A DNA stretch of 64,000 bases from assembly GCA_036346395.1 (NCBI GenBank), contig CM070611.1, forward strand, positions 18,486,473 through 18,550,472. The letters run 5' to 3'. Shown in pieces: positions 1-11,597 of the stretch (positions within the stretch are counted from its first letter, which is position 1; each line of letters starts with the position of its first letter). The position numbers and the translations under genes are program-made. This DNA is from Hsuehochloa calcarea. Lineage: Eukaryota > Streptophyta > Magnoliopsida > Poales > Poaceae. Under the pieces are notes generated by a model. It was given only the letters and a program-made list of their open reading frames with translations. It made no database searches and had not been told where the DNA came from.

Positions 1-1183
1 AAATTAGGAAAGATAGGAAAGAAGTACTTCTGCTTCAGATCATTCTAGTCCAGTGCATAACATTTCTATTTTGTACAGGATGAGACATAGGGAGGTCAAG
101 TTTTCCTCTTGATCGTTTTAAGCACATGATATTATGCCGTGCTATTGTGACATTGGTCGATTGCGTCAACAAGCTGTTGCTGGATCTTCTGACAGAACTT
201 AGTCAAAGAAGAAGAGAACAAATTTTGAGCAACAGGGAACAACACTTTAAAAACTCTGGAAAATTTCCATTTTGTTGTTGTTCATATAGTGAAGAATATC
301 ATGACACTGATGATACTGTCAAATTGAGATGAGCTACTTAATTTCATTTTTTTATTGATAGTCAATTTTGATCGATTCTCATTTTCGTATAGTGAAATGA
401 GATTAGGTGTGGTTTCTGATTCTCGTTAGGTCCTCTCATTTGTAAATCTCTTGTACAATTTTGTATGATAGTGTCATGAACCTTAGTTGGGTAACATCTG
501 CGAGAGGACGGTCAGGCGGTGCCGGTTTGGAGGAGGGACTTTAGAGGAGCAAGATAGACATAGATGGGGATGAACTATTGTTTCTTTGTTCTTCTTGCTT
601 GATTGATAATGGATACATGCTATCCCTTTATAGGACGCGATAACGACTTGACTCAGAAGAAACAATCTTTATTTATAAGGAAACTTATCTCTATTAGATG
701 GAATATATCTCTAAGAAAGTAAACTCACTAATAAGGAAACTAACTATTCTATCTCTATTTCCTAACTACAAATGCATTTGTAGGGCTGACATGAACAAAG
801 GCATGGTGCTACAAGATTACATGTATTGTTCATGCGTGTGGATGAGAGCCGCCCATGACAACTACTTCCTCCTTTCACAACAACTCATCGTCGAGGTGGT
901 GAAAGCTATGGCATATTCCCTAGGAGGCAAAGACAACTGGCAGCAGGACACAACCCTTGAAGGTAGACCATAGAGCGGAAGAAGCCTCCTCATGATGCAA
1001 GATGTAGCCCATATTGCGGGAGACCAACGTGGGGCTACAAAGGAAATCATCCCACCATAGGATGCAATCAGAGTGGAAAAGTTATGACAATATCGCAATC
1101 CCACATGGAACCCCACCTGCTCCCGCACCACCAAAGGCACAACGCTATCAAGCGTGCATGGAGGAGGTTGTTGCGATCTCTTT
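1..1183. other. No gene recognised (decayed intergenic DNA)
   Basis: No coding region with recognisable domains was found on either strand; the open frames are short and have no familiar motifs. The stretch from about 480 to 1180 may be the degraded continuation, on the minus strand, of the retroelement start called at 1184-1402, but no diagnostic motif supports that. Confidence 0.4.
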
Positions 1184-1402
1184 TCACGGTGGAGTCACCA
1201 CTGCAATGCCACTGCGGTGCACTTGCAATCTTCGATAGTGCTTCCTTCTTGTTCCCCACGACATCATCTTCTCTCTGATAGCCTTCACCTTCTGATGATG
1301 GCCATCATTTTCATGGCAGTGGGCCATCATCTTGTCGAGAGTAGCTATTATCTTCTCACTGCTACCTTTAATCAAGGCCAAGAACTCATCAATAGAAGCC
1401 AT
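1184..1402 (-). pseudogene. Possible gag start of a decayed LTR retrotransposon
   Basis: A minus-strand frame begins with ATG at 1402 and runs 72 codons (MASIDEFLALIKGSSEKI and onward). It is predicted helical and rich in charged residues. Eight bases upstream on the same strand, at 1410-1423, is TGGTATCGTGAGCC, which resembles the tRNA-iMet primer-binding site TGGTATCAGAGCC of plant LTR retrotransposons. A short helical frame just after such a site is the normal place for gag. No zinc knuckle, protease or reverse transcriptase follows, so this would be a broken remnant. The call is inference from position and one imperfect motif; a chance open frame is possible. Confidence 0.35.
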
Positions 1403-2574
1403 GGTGAGTGGCTCACGATACCAAATGGCATTAACGAAGGTCTGCCATCTACGTGAGTTATGGCTCTACGGCTTGCAATCGTTGATGATAAACCATTTAC
1501 TCTGGTCTCTGTCTCTTCGTTTTTGGTTTTTGGCTATTACAGGAACAAAGATCTGTTCGTGTTCTTGGCTTTTCCAATCGACTCCCACGAGAGACTAGGT
1601 AACATTCTCGATCTGTGCATTCATTGTATCGGCGATCTCCATCTCGTAGTCGCGTGCCAAATAACGAGGAGGAGTAGGCCTCGGAACCCCGTCCCTGAAG
1701 GTTTTCACGAGCGGACACGAATAATGTTTTTGGAGCATTCGTGGTGCTTTCGCGCTCGCTCTTCATCCGATCGCCGCCGGATCCTCTCGCTTCATCTGAC
1801 GACTACTACCACGACGTCCACTACGCCATGGTGAACGATGATCTCATCAACACTTCTGCTGCTACCCCGTCTACTGGTTCTGGGTATATCAATCTCTTAC
1901 TTGTTGTTTGTTTAACTTTATTATCTGTTGTTATCTTGAACACTGAGATAAGAATACCATTTTCTGTTCTTCTGGAAATTAGTATGACTATGGTGTTCAT
2001 GCCTCATTTGCTTTATGAAAAAGTCTAGAGTATTGTCCATGATTCATTTAGTATATTTCTGGATTAAAGTACTTCGAAAAATGCTTATATATTCAACATC
2101 TAATACATAGTTTCAAATAAATATTTTTTTTGTTTATAAGTCACATGGAGGTTTTTTTGGTCGATTTTTTTTTACCATAGGATCAACTAGAGGGAGCTTT
2201 GGATGTTTGACACGTTTCTGTCCCCGAGATGTCCTGTGCTCATCAACGGGCTAGGATTTCGTTAATGGGCACGTGTCCGGGCCCAAACGGACGCAGAGCA
2301 TTTATTAGAGTACTATATTGTTCCCAGGCCACTATTTATCCTAGGGCTGTCAGTGCCCAGCCTGTTTTTGCTTGCGCGCAATTTTTTTTGCCAACTTTTG
2401 CGTTCGTGTCTTAACAGGCCACAGTTCTTTCGGTGGTTGTCCTGTTCCGTGGGATAGTGGTGGCGTAGTGGCGTGGTTTATTATTCTGATATGTGAACTA
2501 AATGGGAGGTGTTGTGGGAAGGAAACTTTTTGAGGGAGGGCCTCACGTGAGGGTACTCCCTCTGGGCTGTTGGA
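1403..2574. other. Unassigned repeat-like DNA
   Basis: No gene was recognised. The part from about 1650 to 2030 has a GC-rich, CT-rich stretch followed by a T-rich tail, similar in texture to the 3' end of a copia LTR. This is an impression only. 2100-2574 is intergenic with no domain-bearing frame. Confidence 0.3.
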
Positions 2575-3718
2575 TTAGGGGGGTGTAAGGTGAAAACGGA
2601 TCGAACACGGATGGATAATGGTTCTGCCATATTTATTTTTATATTTTTTTTTGGATCTGGATACGAATACGAATATTCCGGATATTAATAATATCGAATA
2701 CGAATACAAAGCGAATACGAATTGAAACGAATACGGTCGCAGATATTTTTCGGAACTTGAAAACCCCTTAAATTTTATTCCGGAAATTAACGAAAACATA
2801 TAACTAGTTTATTTGATGCAAAAATTCATGAATTGTTCATATTTTCAACAGCCACACATAACATTGGCACTAGCAAGTTGCATTAACTAATTCATCACAA
2901 ACATAACACTTAGTTTACCATATTTAGCTCATAAGTCATAACTCACAAAGTCACAAGTCATTACACATTCACACTTACTTCATCACATACATAAAACTTA
3001 GCTCGCACTAACATTGATCAGGCTAGATGGTTAATCTATACACAAATGACTAACATCCCAAAGTATGTTACTAAAAATAAAACTAATAAAGTTATTATTT
3101 TATTGGATTTTCTGAGATTTAAAAGAGTTTTCTTGGTTAAAAAGAAAAAATGAGAAAAATAAAGTCAATTATTTAATTTCCTAGTTTTCAATGTCAAAAA
3201 TAAAATTTATTGAGATTTCTGAGATTTTATTGGATTTAAAGTGAAAATGAAATAAAAATAACAATTTATTGAATTTTCTATATTTTAAATAGGGTTTTCC
3301 TATTTTTAAGGAATTAAAAATAATTTATGTGCAAAAATAAAAACCAACATTAACTTGGAATTAATTTTATTAAGTTCAAAATAATTCAAAGAATTTTTGC
3401 GATTTTTTCTAGATTTTAAACTCTATTTGCTATTTTCTAAAAGGCTATTTGATTTGTTGTATTTTCTGAAATTCGAAAATCAATTAAAATCTTATTTTTC
3501 TCTTTTGGGCCAAATTCTCTTCTATTGGGCGAACCGATAATCAGATCCAGATATCAGATCCGCCGGATAGCATGTCTACCGATTCGCTTTAGCTTCCAAA
3601 AAAAAACCCGAATCTGTTTCCGATACGAAAATTATCCGAGAAAAATCCGATCCGAGACAATCTGAATCCGTTCCGTCCGGATCGATCGGAAACTATCCGA
3701 TCCGTTTTCATCCCATTT
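2575..3718. mobile_element. Non-autonomous hAT (Ac/Ds-like) element
   Basis: The ends are inverted repeats: the left end holds TGAAAACGGATCG (2591-2603) and the right end, read on the minus strand, holds TGAAAACGGATCGGATAG just inside ATGGGA. Ac/Ds elements carry termini of the form TAGGGATGAAAACGG, which fits both ends. The interior is AT-rich and rich in the GAATACGAATA and ATCCGATCCG words typical of Ds-like elements in grasses, and contains no transposase. An 8-bp target duplication expected for hAT elements was not found, so the exact ends are uncertain. Confidence 0.55.
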
Positions 3719-4606
3719 TGTCAGGTGTTATGTTAGTCTACCTACTGGCTAGGCGGTTCAGGTATGGTCAGATGCTCTTTCGGATCTTGCTATGCCAGCC
3801 TGAGTCCGTTTAGGCCAACGGGCCAATTCCGACACACGTAACCCATTATGCTCGAAAATTTAAAAAAATTCAAAAAAAAAATTGAATTTTTTATAATTTA
3901 GAAATACATATATAAATTATAAAAATGAGACGAGCATATTGAAAATATAATAAAGAATTCTATTAATGTTTAAATAGCCGCCTCGTTGAAACCTTTGCCA
4001 TTTAGCCCATAAGACACGAATTTTTTTAAAAATATAAAAAAATCATAGAAAATATATATAATTAAAAAAAAACAAATAAATTTATATATACTGGTAAAAT
4101 GAACTATATAAAATTAGAAAACTTAAAAATAAAACCATATAAGTATTAAAAATTAAAAATAAAATTATATAAATATTAATAAATGAAAATAAAATACACA
4201 CATATATATATTCACACACATGCGCACGCGTGCACACACACACACACATATATATTCATGTTAGGGTGGCGGCCTAGGCACAACCTGGACTGTCGTGCTA
4301 TACCGTCCTGGCCTATAAATAGTGCAGATCGTACCGTACCTCAAGCTATCACGGCCCATCATCTAGCCACCTCTAGTGTGGGATGAAATAGAACAATGCC
4401 AACCAATAAGAACTTGGCAAGGGACAATAGTTTCCAAAGGTGTGGTAGATCTCTCGCTCTCCGTTCGCAGTCTTCCACCTTCCTTCCCCTAGTACCTTCT
4501 CTTCATGTTCCAACCAGGCCCCTCCCTACCTCTTCCTAGCGGTCTTGTTGGGCGACTAGCGGAGGGGATCCTGATCCTACCCTTTCCTCTCTGTATATTA
4601 TTCTTT
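3719..4606. other. AT-rich intergenic DNA
   Basis: No gene seen. 3850-4200 is strongly AT-rich with A and T runs; 4260-4600 is mixed-composition DNA without domain-bearing frames. A simple repeat lies at 4195-4256. Confidence 0.5.
4195..4256. repeat. Compound CA/TA/GC microsatellite
   Basis: Alternating purine-pyrimidine dinucleotides: ACACACA, TATATATA, a short GCGCACGCG block, then about nine CA units and TATATA. Alternating tracts of this kind are slippage-prone and can adopt Z-DNA. Confidence 0.8.
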
Positions 4607-4861
4607 GGGGTGTCAATCGGATACAATTAGTTTTATTCGACAATCTTATTTGATAGGATATAAATATAATTTAGATTTTTTTCATCCGATTAATAATGTC
4701 TCTCTTATTAGTGTTTGTATCCGCATTCGTATTAAAATTTGAATATGAATATGGTATAAATTTTTACTATATGAAATGTTATTTTATCGTCACTATTTGA
4801 ATTGTATTCGATCAAATAATAGGAATACAGAAAAACTGCTATTCGATCCGTCGACACCCGA
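4607..4861. mobile_element. Short hAT-like MITE
   Basis: A 255-bp AT-rich stretch flanked by imperfect inverted ends: GGGGTGTCAATCGGAT on the left and, on the minus strand at the right, CGGGTGTCGACGGATCG. The interior has the ATTCGTATTAAAA and TTCGATC words also seen in the larger hAT element at 2575-3718, so the two may be related deletion derivatives. No coding capacity and no clear 8-bp duplication. Confidence 0.45.
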
Positions 4862-6838
4862 ATTATCCAAAGTGTAGTTCACTATCCTCAATCTCTGTGG
4901 TTTATTCTCCGATTTGGTCGTTTGCTAGTGCCGGCGACCACAAGGAGTGGATCCTACCACCTCCCCCGCAGTGGTGCTGCTCGCCGGCTGCCGTGAGTCG
5001 TGGTGTAGGTCGCCCTGGGTGTCCTCCTCAAGATCCACCCAGATCTGCATCTAGAGATGCTAGGCTCAACGCCGGTGACTCCCTTTTCCCCTCGCCGGGT
5101 TAGCATCTGTCTCCTCTGCTATACCTGACAATCGGTGTTGCTTTGGCACCGTCCGCCGTCACCTCCATGGCGACGGTCTTGTACATCTTCAGTGCAGCTA
5201 AAAGTGGCGAGTACCCTTTATCAATAACCTTCCCTCTGTGGCCTTGGCGCTGGTTGCCGACCTTCCCAGTGGGCCGTTTCTTCCCGGCCGTTGTGGCTTC
5301 CTCACCCTGTGCTTCAACCTTCCCTGATTGGTATCTTATTATCGTAAGTCCCACGGATTGCTTTTCCCTCCACATCCAGCCATTTCAGGGCCTGCTACTT
5401 TGTTTTGGTTGTCTTCCGTTGGGTTCAACACAAGTTCTTTCACACCGGAGCCACCAACTATTCTTACCTTGGAGGCACACTTTCAACACAAGTTCTTTCC
5501 CGATGTGGAGGCACACAGCAGCATCGGTTCTTCAGTCGATGTCAGCTGCGGGTGGTTGATCGGCGGCGTCGTCTCGAGCAACGCCTCCCACCCAGAAGAA
5601 GCATCAGATGGTCTTCGCCGGCTATCAACATTATCTCTGGCGACTTTGTCACCGTCAGGTCAGCGTCGGTCGAATTCCTCGCTTCCGGCGTAGTTTCTTC
5701 CTGTGTGACAAAAGTGTCTTTTGCAGTTCAGTCCGGTAGTGGTGGCCAGATGGGTGGTCCGACCCGCACCGCATGTGCACGAGTCGGACCGGCCTATCTT
5801 GGCGTGGCCTATTCTGACATGATAAATAGATGGCTATATATCGTGCCAGGCCACATGCTGGGGAAACGGCGGAGGCACGGCTCGAAGGCCTATTGTGTTG
5901 TGTTGTGCGGTCCGGGGCCGTTGTGGCATCTTGCTGCCTACTCGGCCACCGCTGCTATGCCTCCTTTCTTCCTTCTACGCGTGCCCTTACCTGCATGCGG
6001 CAAGTACGCCGAGTGCAAAGCCGCCGCTGGTGCCGCCTTCTTGCGCCCACCGCCTCCACGCGGGCGCCCCCCTCTACCTCCTCTCCTCTCTTCTCCTCTC
6101 CTCCTCCCGGTTCCCTCCTTCCCGAGTCAGTCCTGCCGCCTTCGCCTCTCTCCACGCCAGTGTCATCCCCTCCCAACCTCCTCCCTCCATGCAGTAGCGC
6201 CTCCTCCTTCTCCTCCTCATCCACCTCCTCTCCTCCTCCCTCCTTCCCGAGCTCACGCCTTCTCCTCCCTCCACGCAGCCGCCTCCTCTGGTTCCTCCTC
6301 GGCACTCGTCGCTCCTCCTCCCTCCCTCGCCGTCGGTTAGCCGCCGCTCCTCCTACCTCCCACCCATCGCTTCCTGCAGCCTGGGGCCTTGGGCCGCATG
6401 GCAGCCTGCCTCCCTCGGCCTCTCCATAAGCGGCCTATGTGGGTCGTGCTGGGCTCGTGTCGTGTTTGGTACGACTGACACTGTTCATGCCATGCTGGGC
6501 TGGCCCATCGTGGCAAGGGGTCAGCCCAAGCACGACACGGGCCTTTGTGCCGTGTCGGCTCGACCCATGAGCGGTCTGAGTGTGCCTGGTAGGCAAGCAA
6601 ACTGTCGTGCCTCTGGTTGACCCGGCAGGTATGGCCCATCTGGCCATCTTTACTAGGTTGTAACTTTTTTCTTTGTTGGAGCTTTTTGTAACTCAAGGGA
6701 CTATGTACCGTGCTTATCTCTAACATAAATCAGGGACTTTTCCTAAAGAAAATTTATGAGTCACTAACAGGTGGGGCCATGGTCTGTGTGAACTTGGTCC
6801 ATGGGAACAGCGCATGGGTGAGGCCCACATGTCGATGG
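4862..6838. other. Unassigned GC-rich then CT-rich intergenic DNA
   Basis: Long open frames here (for example 5405-6340 plus) are proline-, serine- and arginine-rich and overlap comparable frames on both strands, which is what CT-rich low-complexity DNA produces. 5960-6330 is almost pure CT/CTC repeats. 6440-6640 has repeated GGGCTGG/GGCCC-type words like dispersed grass repeats. No domain was recognised. Confidence 0.4.
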
Positions 6839-7530
6839 TGTTGGTGATATGCTTTAGAGATAATCATATCACGTCTATATTTATGAGTTATAAAATAAAT
6901 GTTACTATGTTCCTTGAATGAATTATCATTTACAAAGATTAACAAGTACGTGACTTGTTTGTGAAACTCTTTTAAGTTATATGATGTCATTCTAAATGTA
7001 TCCCTGGTCGGATGTCACTGGTCGGGACACTAGTGACTTATCGACCAGTACATGTATTGATTGATGATCATGTTTCATTGGTCATAGATATGGCGATATC
7101 AAATCAATAATGTGAATACATGTTAGAGAACATGATGTTGGATTGGCTCACCTTGAGACACTATTGAGATTGTTATGATTTTATGTGTCATTAGTTGATT
7201 TAATGTAATAATGATGTATAATCCTTAGACCTGAGATCAATATGGTTTTCTACATGTGTAATAGTATACTTAGGGGTTATCAAACACTACTCCGTAACTA
7301 GGTGGTTATAAAGGTAGCTTTCGGATATGCTATGAAACAAGCGGATGGATCGATCGGTGGGATATGAGATTTGCTCCTCCTAACATAATAGGAGAGATAT
7401 CTACGGGCCCTTCGATGTGGTCGGATAAAGAAAGTGCATGATCATGCCATTAGTGGTCAAGAGTCAAGCGCATGAAGTTATCCGTCACTAGATCGAAAAA
7501 GTATTGAACAGTACATGGACAACACATATC
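6839..7530 (+). mobile_element. Truncated LTR of an Angela-like copia element
   Basis: Begins TGTTGGTGATATGC, matching the TGTTGGAAATATGCC start of the LTRs at 37746 (plus) and 9582 (minus). Shared landmarks follow in the same order: ATGTATCCCTGGTCGGATG, the CTTAGACCTGAGATCA block, AACTAGGTGGTTATAAAGG, and GTGGTCGGATAAAGAAAGTG. The copy stops abruptly at 7530, where another LTR-like sequence starts with TGTAACACC, so its 3' part is missing. The Angela/BARE assignment rests on the conserved LTR start. Confidence 0.65.
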
Positions 7531-8721
7531 TGTAACACCGTAATTTTCTGAGTTTTAAAACATTTTAAAGTAGTTTAGTCTCTTGGAAAATTTCACCAAA
7601 TTTATTTGAATTTAATAAAACTTAAATGAGACTTATAAAGTCAAAACAATTTAATGTGCCTAATATGAATATCAATTAAATCCAAAACTATTTTATTTGG
7701 AAGTATTTTTGATTTTTTTGAAATTTTTTCGAGTTCATTTGCTATTTTTATTTACTATTTGGATTTTACGGTATTTTTGAAATAGAAAATCTATTTAAAA
7801 ATCTCGAGAAATCAATTGGGTTGAATTTCCTATTCCACCCCATTTTCTCTAAAGCACACCCCAACTTTGCGGCCCAAATCTCGTGCACCCCACTCTCTCT
7901 CCACCTTGCCCACACCCTTGGTCCCTTTGGATTAGCCGAACTTGTGTCATTTCCTACTCAAACACACCCGAGTTCATCGCCATCGACATGTGGGCCCGCT
8001 TTCATCAATGTTCATCGTCCTCGCCGTGCAGATGGACTCGCCGCCGTGTTGTGCTCGGATTCTCCCGTAGCCCGCCGCTCTGAGCTATTTAAAGCCTCGG
8101 CATGCGTGTCAAAACAATCGCGGACCCACCGCCAATCCTCAAGCGAAGCCCTAGATCACCATCGTTTCATCGGAATCGAAGCTTGAACCCTAGCTCAGCC
8201 GCCACTGTTCTTCGTTGATTCCCTTGCCACCGGTTAGCTCCTGTCGTCGTCATCTACACCGTCGGCTTCGCCTTGACGTGTTCTACACAATGTGCACCTT
8301 CTCGTCGCTGGAGGAAGGCCGTAGCATTGTCTCGCCGTTAAAGCCCGTGCCACTGCTCTACTCGCCATCGCCATCGCGTTCCCGTCACTGCCGATGACCA
8401 TTGGTCCTTGCGCATGACCCAGTCGCATCGCCTGGTCCTTGAAATCCTTTTGCGCGCACCCAAAATCTCGTCGGAGCGCCCCACCGCCATTTAATAGTCA
8501 ACTCGAGGCACCGCCGTCAACATCGTCGCTATTAAACCCATTGCCGACCCTCACCGTCGCATCAAAGCCGCTAGATGAGTTCACCCGAGCCTGAGCATGT
8601 CGGAGATGACCTTCTTTCACCACCGATCACCGTCGTTCACCATTGCCATCGTTGATCCGTAGCAGCCGTCGATCTTGTTGACGTGGCTACCTACGTGTCA
8701 GCCCTGTCATTGCCATGTGTG
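7531..8721 (+). mobile_element. LTR of a TGTAAC-type (probably Ty3/gypsy) element
   Basis: Starts TGTAACACCGTAATTTTC exactly where the copia LTR ends. It has the same architecture as the better-delimited LTR at 38755-41136: an AT-rich 5' third with repeated AATTT words, a GC-rich middle, and a TATA-like CTATTTAAAGCC at about 8087 followed by a leader with CCCTAG words. The 3' end is not clear and no matching target duplication (ATATC on the left) was found. Confidence 0.5.
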
Positions 8722-9582
8722 TGAAGGGATCACGGCATGGTTACGATAGCACAAACAAAATTTTACCGCGCAACCAAGAAACCTCCGCTAGTAATAGATC
8801 ACGAGATTACCGCTAGACGCACCGACTAGTAGCGGAAGTAGAGTCGTTGTAGCGAGTTGATGCAGTCGTAGTCGTACTCATGACGCGTCTCCTCCTCACG
8901 AGTTGCGGATCGTCCTAGTGCTGATGCTTCGCAACAACACCTCCGAGGTATCCACACGTACGGGGCAGGATCACGACGTGCTGGAGTGCTAGCAGCGGCA
9001 GCGTGGTTGAGAAGACATCTCTCCTGTTATGTTAGGAGGGACAAATCCCATCTCGACCAGTCACATCCCTCCGCATGTTTCGTAGCATACCCGAAAGCTA
9101 CTTTTATAACTACCCAGTTACGAGTAGCGTTTGGCAACCCCTAAGAGTGCTATTACACATGTAGGGAACAATGCTGATCTCAGGTCTAAGGATTATACAT
9201 CATCATTACTTGAGACCAACTAATGACACATAGATTCATAATAATCTCAATAGTGTCTCAATGATGGGTCTATTCAACCCCATGTTCTCTAACATGTGCT
9301 CACATTATTGATTCGATATCCCCATATCCATGACCGGTTAAACATGGTCATCAATCAATACATGTGCTGGTCGTAGAGTCACTAGTGTTCCGACCAGTGA
9401 CATCCGACCAGGGATACATTTAGAACGACATCATATAAGTTAAAGAGTTCCACCAACAAGTCACATACTTATTGATCTATAACTGATGATTCATTCAAGG
9501 AACACGATAACATATTATCAAAATCATGAACATAATGAAATATCATCATCTCTTTGATTTCCTCTAAGGCATATTTCCAACA
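8722..9582 (-). mobile_element. 3' LTR of an Angela-like copia, minus strand
   Basis: On the minus strand the LTR begins TGTTGGAAATATGCC at 9582, directly after a purine-rich GAGGGAGAT tract (the polypurine tract), and ends ATCCCTTCA at 8722. It matches the segments at 37746-38754 and 50046-50413, including the GTACGTGTGGATACC and CTATTACTAGCGGAG words. Compared with those it lacks the middle of the LTR, so it carries an internal deletion. The pol tail of the same element lies just upstream at 9603-9724. Confidence 0.7.
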
Positions 9583-9602
9583 ATCTCCCTCTTGCACTAG
9601 AG

Positions 9603-9724
9603 TCAATCATTTAAGTATCTAATACCGATAGCTCTTGTGTGCGCCTCATGCTTTGGCTGTGTGAGAGGCTTAGTCCACAGATCAGCAATAAAGTTAAAAG
9701 TGAAATTGATGGATGTGGTAACAA
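9603..9724 (-). pseudogene. C-terminal tail of Angela-like copia pol (RNase H end)
   Basis: The minus strand encodes a peptide ending KHEAHTRAIGIRYLND followed by a stop at 9603-9605. The Angela-like element at 37640-37725 ends with nearly the same residues (MHEAHTRAIGIRYLND). Only about 40 codons remain. At about 9725 the sequence switches to a different copia element on the plus strand, so everything upstream in this pol is lost. With the adjoining LTR (8722-9582) it is the stub of one element. Confidence 0.65.
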
Positions 9725-10950
9725 CATACCTTTATGGAATATTGGATTCCAACATTTATACGAAGATACTTGAATGTATCCTCGTCCGAATCAAGACAGA
9801 GTAAATAGAAATCTGTACAGTGTGAAACTCAAAAAGTCACTGTATGGGCTTAAGCAATCAGGCAGGATGTGGTATAATCGCTTGAAGCAACTTTATATGC
9901 AATAAAAGCTACACAAATAATGAGAATTATCTATGTGTATTTATACAACGATCCCAGGATGAATTTCATATAATCTCACTATATGAAGATGATCTGAATA
10001 TCATTAGAACCCTTAAAGGTATTAAGAAAACAAGCTCTTACCTGGAGTTAGAGTTAGAAATGAAAGATTTAGGTAAAACCAAATATTTCCTAAGTTTGCA
10101 GCTTGAGCATGCCCTTGAAGGGATATTAGTACATCTATCAACCTACACTCAGAAGGTCTTAGAAAGATTTGATTTTGGAAAGGTATACCCTTCGAAAGTG
10201 CCGATAGTCGGGAGATCTTTGCAGCAAAATAAGGACCCGTACAGACCTAGAGAAGAGGGAGAGGGAGTCCTGAGATTTTAATTCCCATACTTGAGCGCAG
10301 TAGGAGCACTCATGTATTTAGCAGAATGTACTAGACCGGATATTGCATTTGTAGTGAACCTGCTAGGAAGGTACAGTGCAGAACCTACCAAAAGACATTG
10401 GCAGGGAAGAAAGGACATCTTTTGATACCTCCAAGGAAGCAAAGAACTTGGTCTATTCTACAGAAAGAACCAAGACCTAACTATGAATAGCTATGTAGAT
10501 GCCGGGTACTTGTAGAACCCGCATACAGCCAAGTCGCAAACAACCTATGTATTGCTATGTGGTGGAACTGTATTTCATGAAAATCGTCTAAGCAAAGTCT
10601 TATATCGACTTCGACGAACCACTCAGAAATCATAACATTGTATGAGGCCTCACGAGAATGTGTTTGGCTTCGGCGGATGATTCACCACATCCAGCAATCA
10701 TGTGGATTGAATACCGCACAAATCCACTATTATCTATGAAGATAATGCAACTTGTGTTGTACAGGTGCAAATGGGTTATGTGAAGAGTCCTCTCACTAAG
10801 CATATCAACCCCAAGTTCTTCTATGCTCACGAATTGCAAAAGATGGACGAAATTAAAGTACTGCATACTAAGTCATGTGAAAATCTTGCAGATTTATTCA
10901 ATAAGTCACTTCCAACATCTAGCTTTGAAAGATGCATACGTGAAACTTGA
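9725..10950 (+). pseudogene. Copia pol pseudogene: reverse transcriptase and RNase H
   Basis: Broken reading frames on the plus strand preserve copia reverse transcriptase and RNase H motifs in order: SLYGLKQSGRMWYNRLKQL near 9850, a degraded active-site region (LYEDDLNII, where YVDD is expected) near 9985, MKDLGKTKYFLSLQLE at 10060, YLSAVGALMYLAECTRPDIAF near 10290, EDNATCVVQ near 10740, and KHINPKFFYAHE with LADLFNKSLPTSSFE up to the stop at 10948-10950. Gag, protease and integrase are absent and many stops and frameshifts are present, so it is inactive. Its 3' LTR follows at 11251. The family differs from the Angela-like stub just upstream. Confidence 0.8.
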
Positions 10951-11250
10951 ATGATGAGACTTAGAGAAGTGCAAAATTCAGGGGGAGAACCTTCACGAAC
11001 TCATTACCGAACCTTGATCATGGAGATCGAGTACCCAAAGAGTAAATCTTGGAGATTAAATGAAATTGGGTGGATTGTACTATTTTTCCCTTGACGAGTT
11101 TTCCCAAGTTTCTGCTAAGGTTTTTAACGGCAATTCATGCAACGCAGTTAGTAACGTGTGTCATGTACTCTTTCTCCAAATTTTTCCCACTAGGTTTTTA
11201 TAGAGTTTTGACGAGGCATGAAAATGTGAGAATGGGTGCCCACGGGGGAG
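10951..11250 (+). other. 3' non-coding region and polypurine tract of the copia at 9725
   Basis: About 300 bases between the pol stop and the LTR. There is an AGGGGGAGA tract near 10980 and a second, ACGGGGGAG at 11242-11250, placed directly against the LTR start TGTTGGG. The second is the natural plus-strand primer. No further gene was seen. Confidence 0.6.
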
Positions 11251-11454
11251 TGTTGGGAAACTATGGGCTCGGCCCAGGAGCTGGCCCATGTATGAGCACC
11301 CCATCCCAAACCATAGTAGGCCTGTAGACTACAAATAGGGCGGTGCTAGTCATTGTAAAGGATTGATCGTATGAAGAGCAATAAAGAGAAGGAAGAAACC
11401 CTTTACATTTCGTGTTCAATCTATTATTCTCGTTTTATATTCTTGCATTGTTCT
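11251..11454 (+). repeat. 3' LTR of the plus-strand copia, first part
   Basis: Begins TGTTGGGAAACTATGGG after a polypurine tract and runs to 11454. There it is cut by insertion of the 132-bp-LTR copia. The rest is at 26374-26438, so the reconstructed LTR is about 269 bp. An AATAAAG poly(A)-type signal lies near 11380. Confidence 0.75.
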
Positions 11455-11586
11455 TGTTAGGAATAGGAACTTGTATTTTCAGGGGGCCAATGTGCTAGTA
11501 TATATATACAAGTACAGGAGGTGAATATGCAAATAACCCCTCATAACAATGGGAAATAACACAACTATACATATATATCTCTAACA
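11455..11586 (-). repeat. 3' LTR (132 bp) of the minus-strand copia
   Basis: Runs from TGTTAG to CTAACA as a short inverted terminus and is nearly identical to the copy at 26237-26368. The flank GTTCT at 11450-11454 is the left target duplication. A polypurine tract (GTTTGAGGGGG on the minus strand) abuts it at 11587-11597. Confidence 0.9.
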
Positions 11587-11597
11587 CCCCCTCAAAC

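Noticed and set aside
5405..6340. 311-codon open frame on the plus strand
   Set aside because: Proline/serine/arginine-rich output of a CT-repeat region; all other frames and the reverse strand are also open, with no domain or conserved block.
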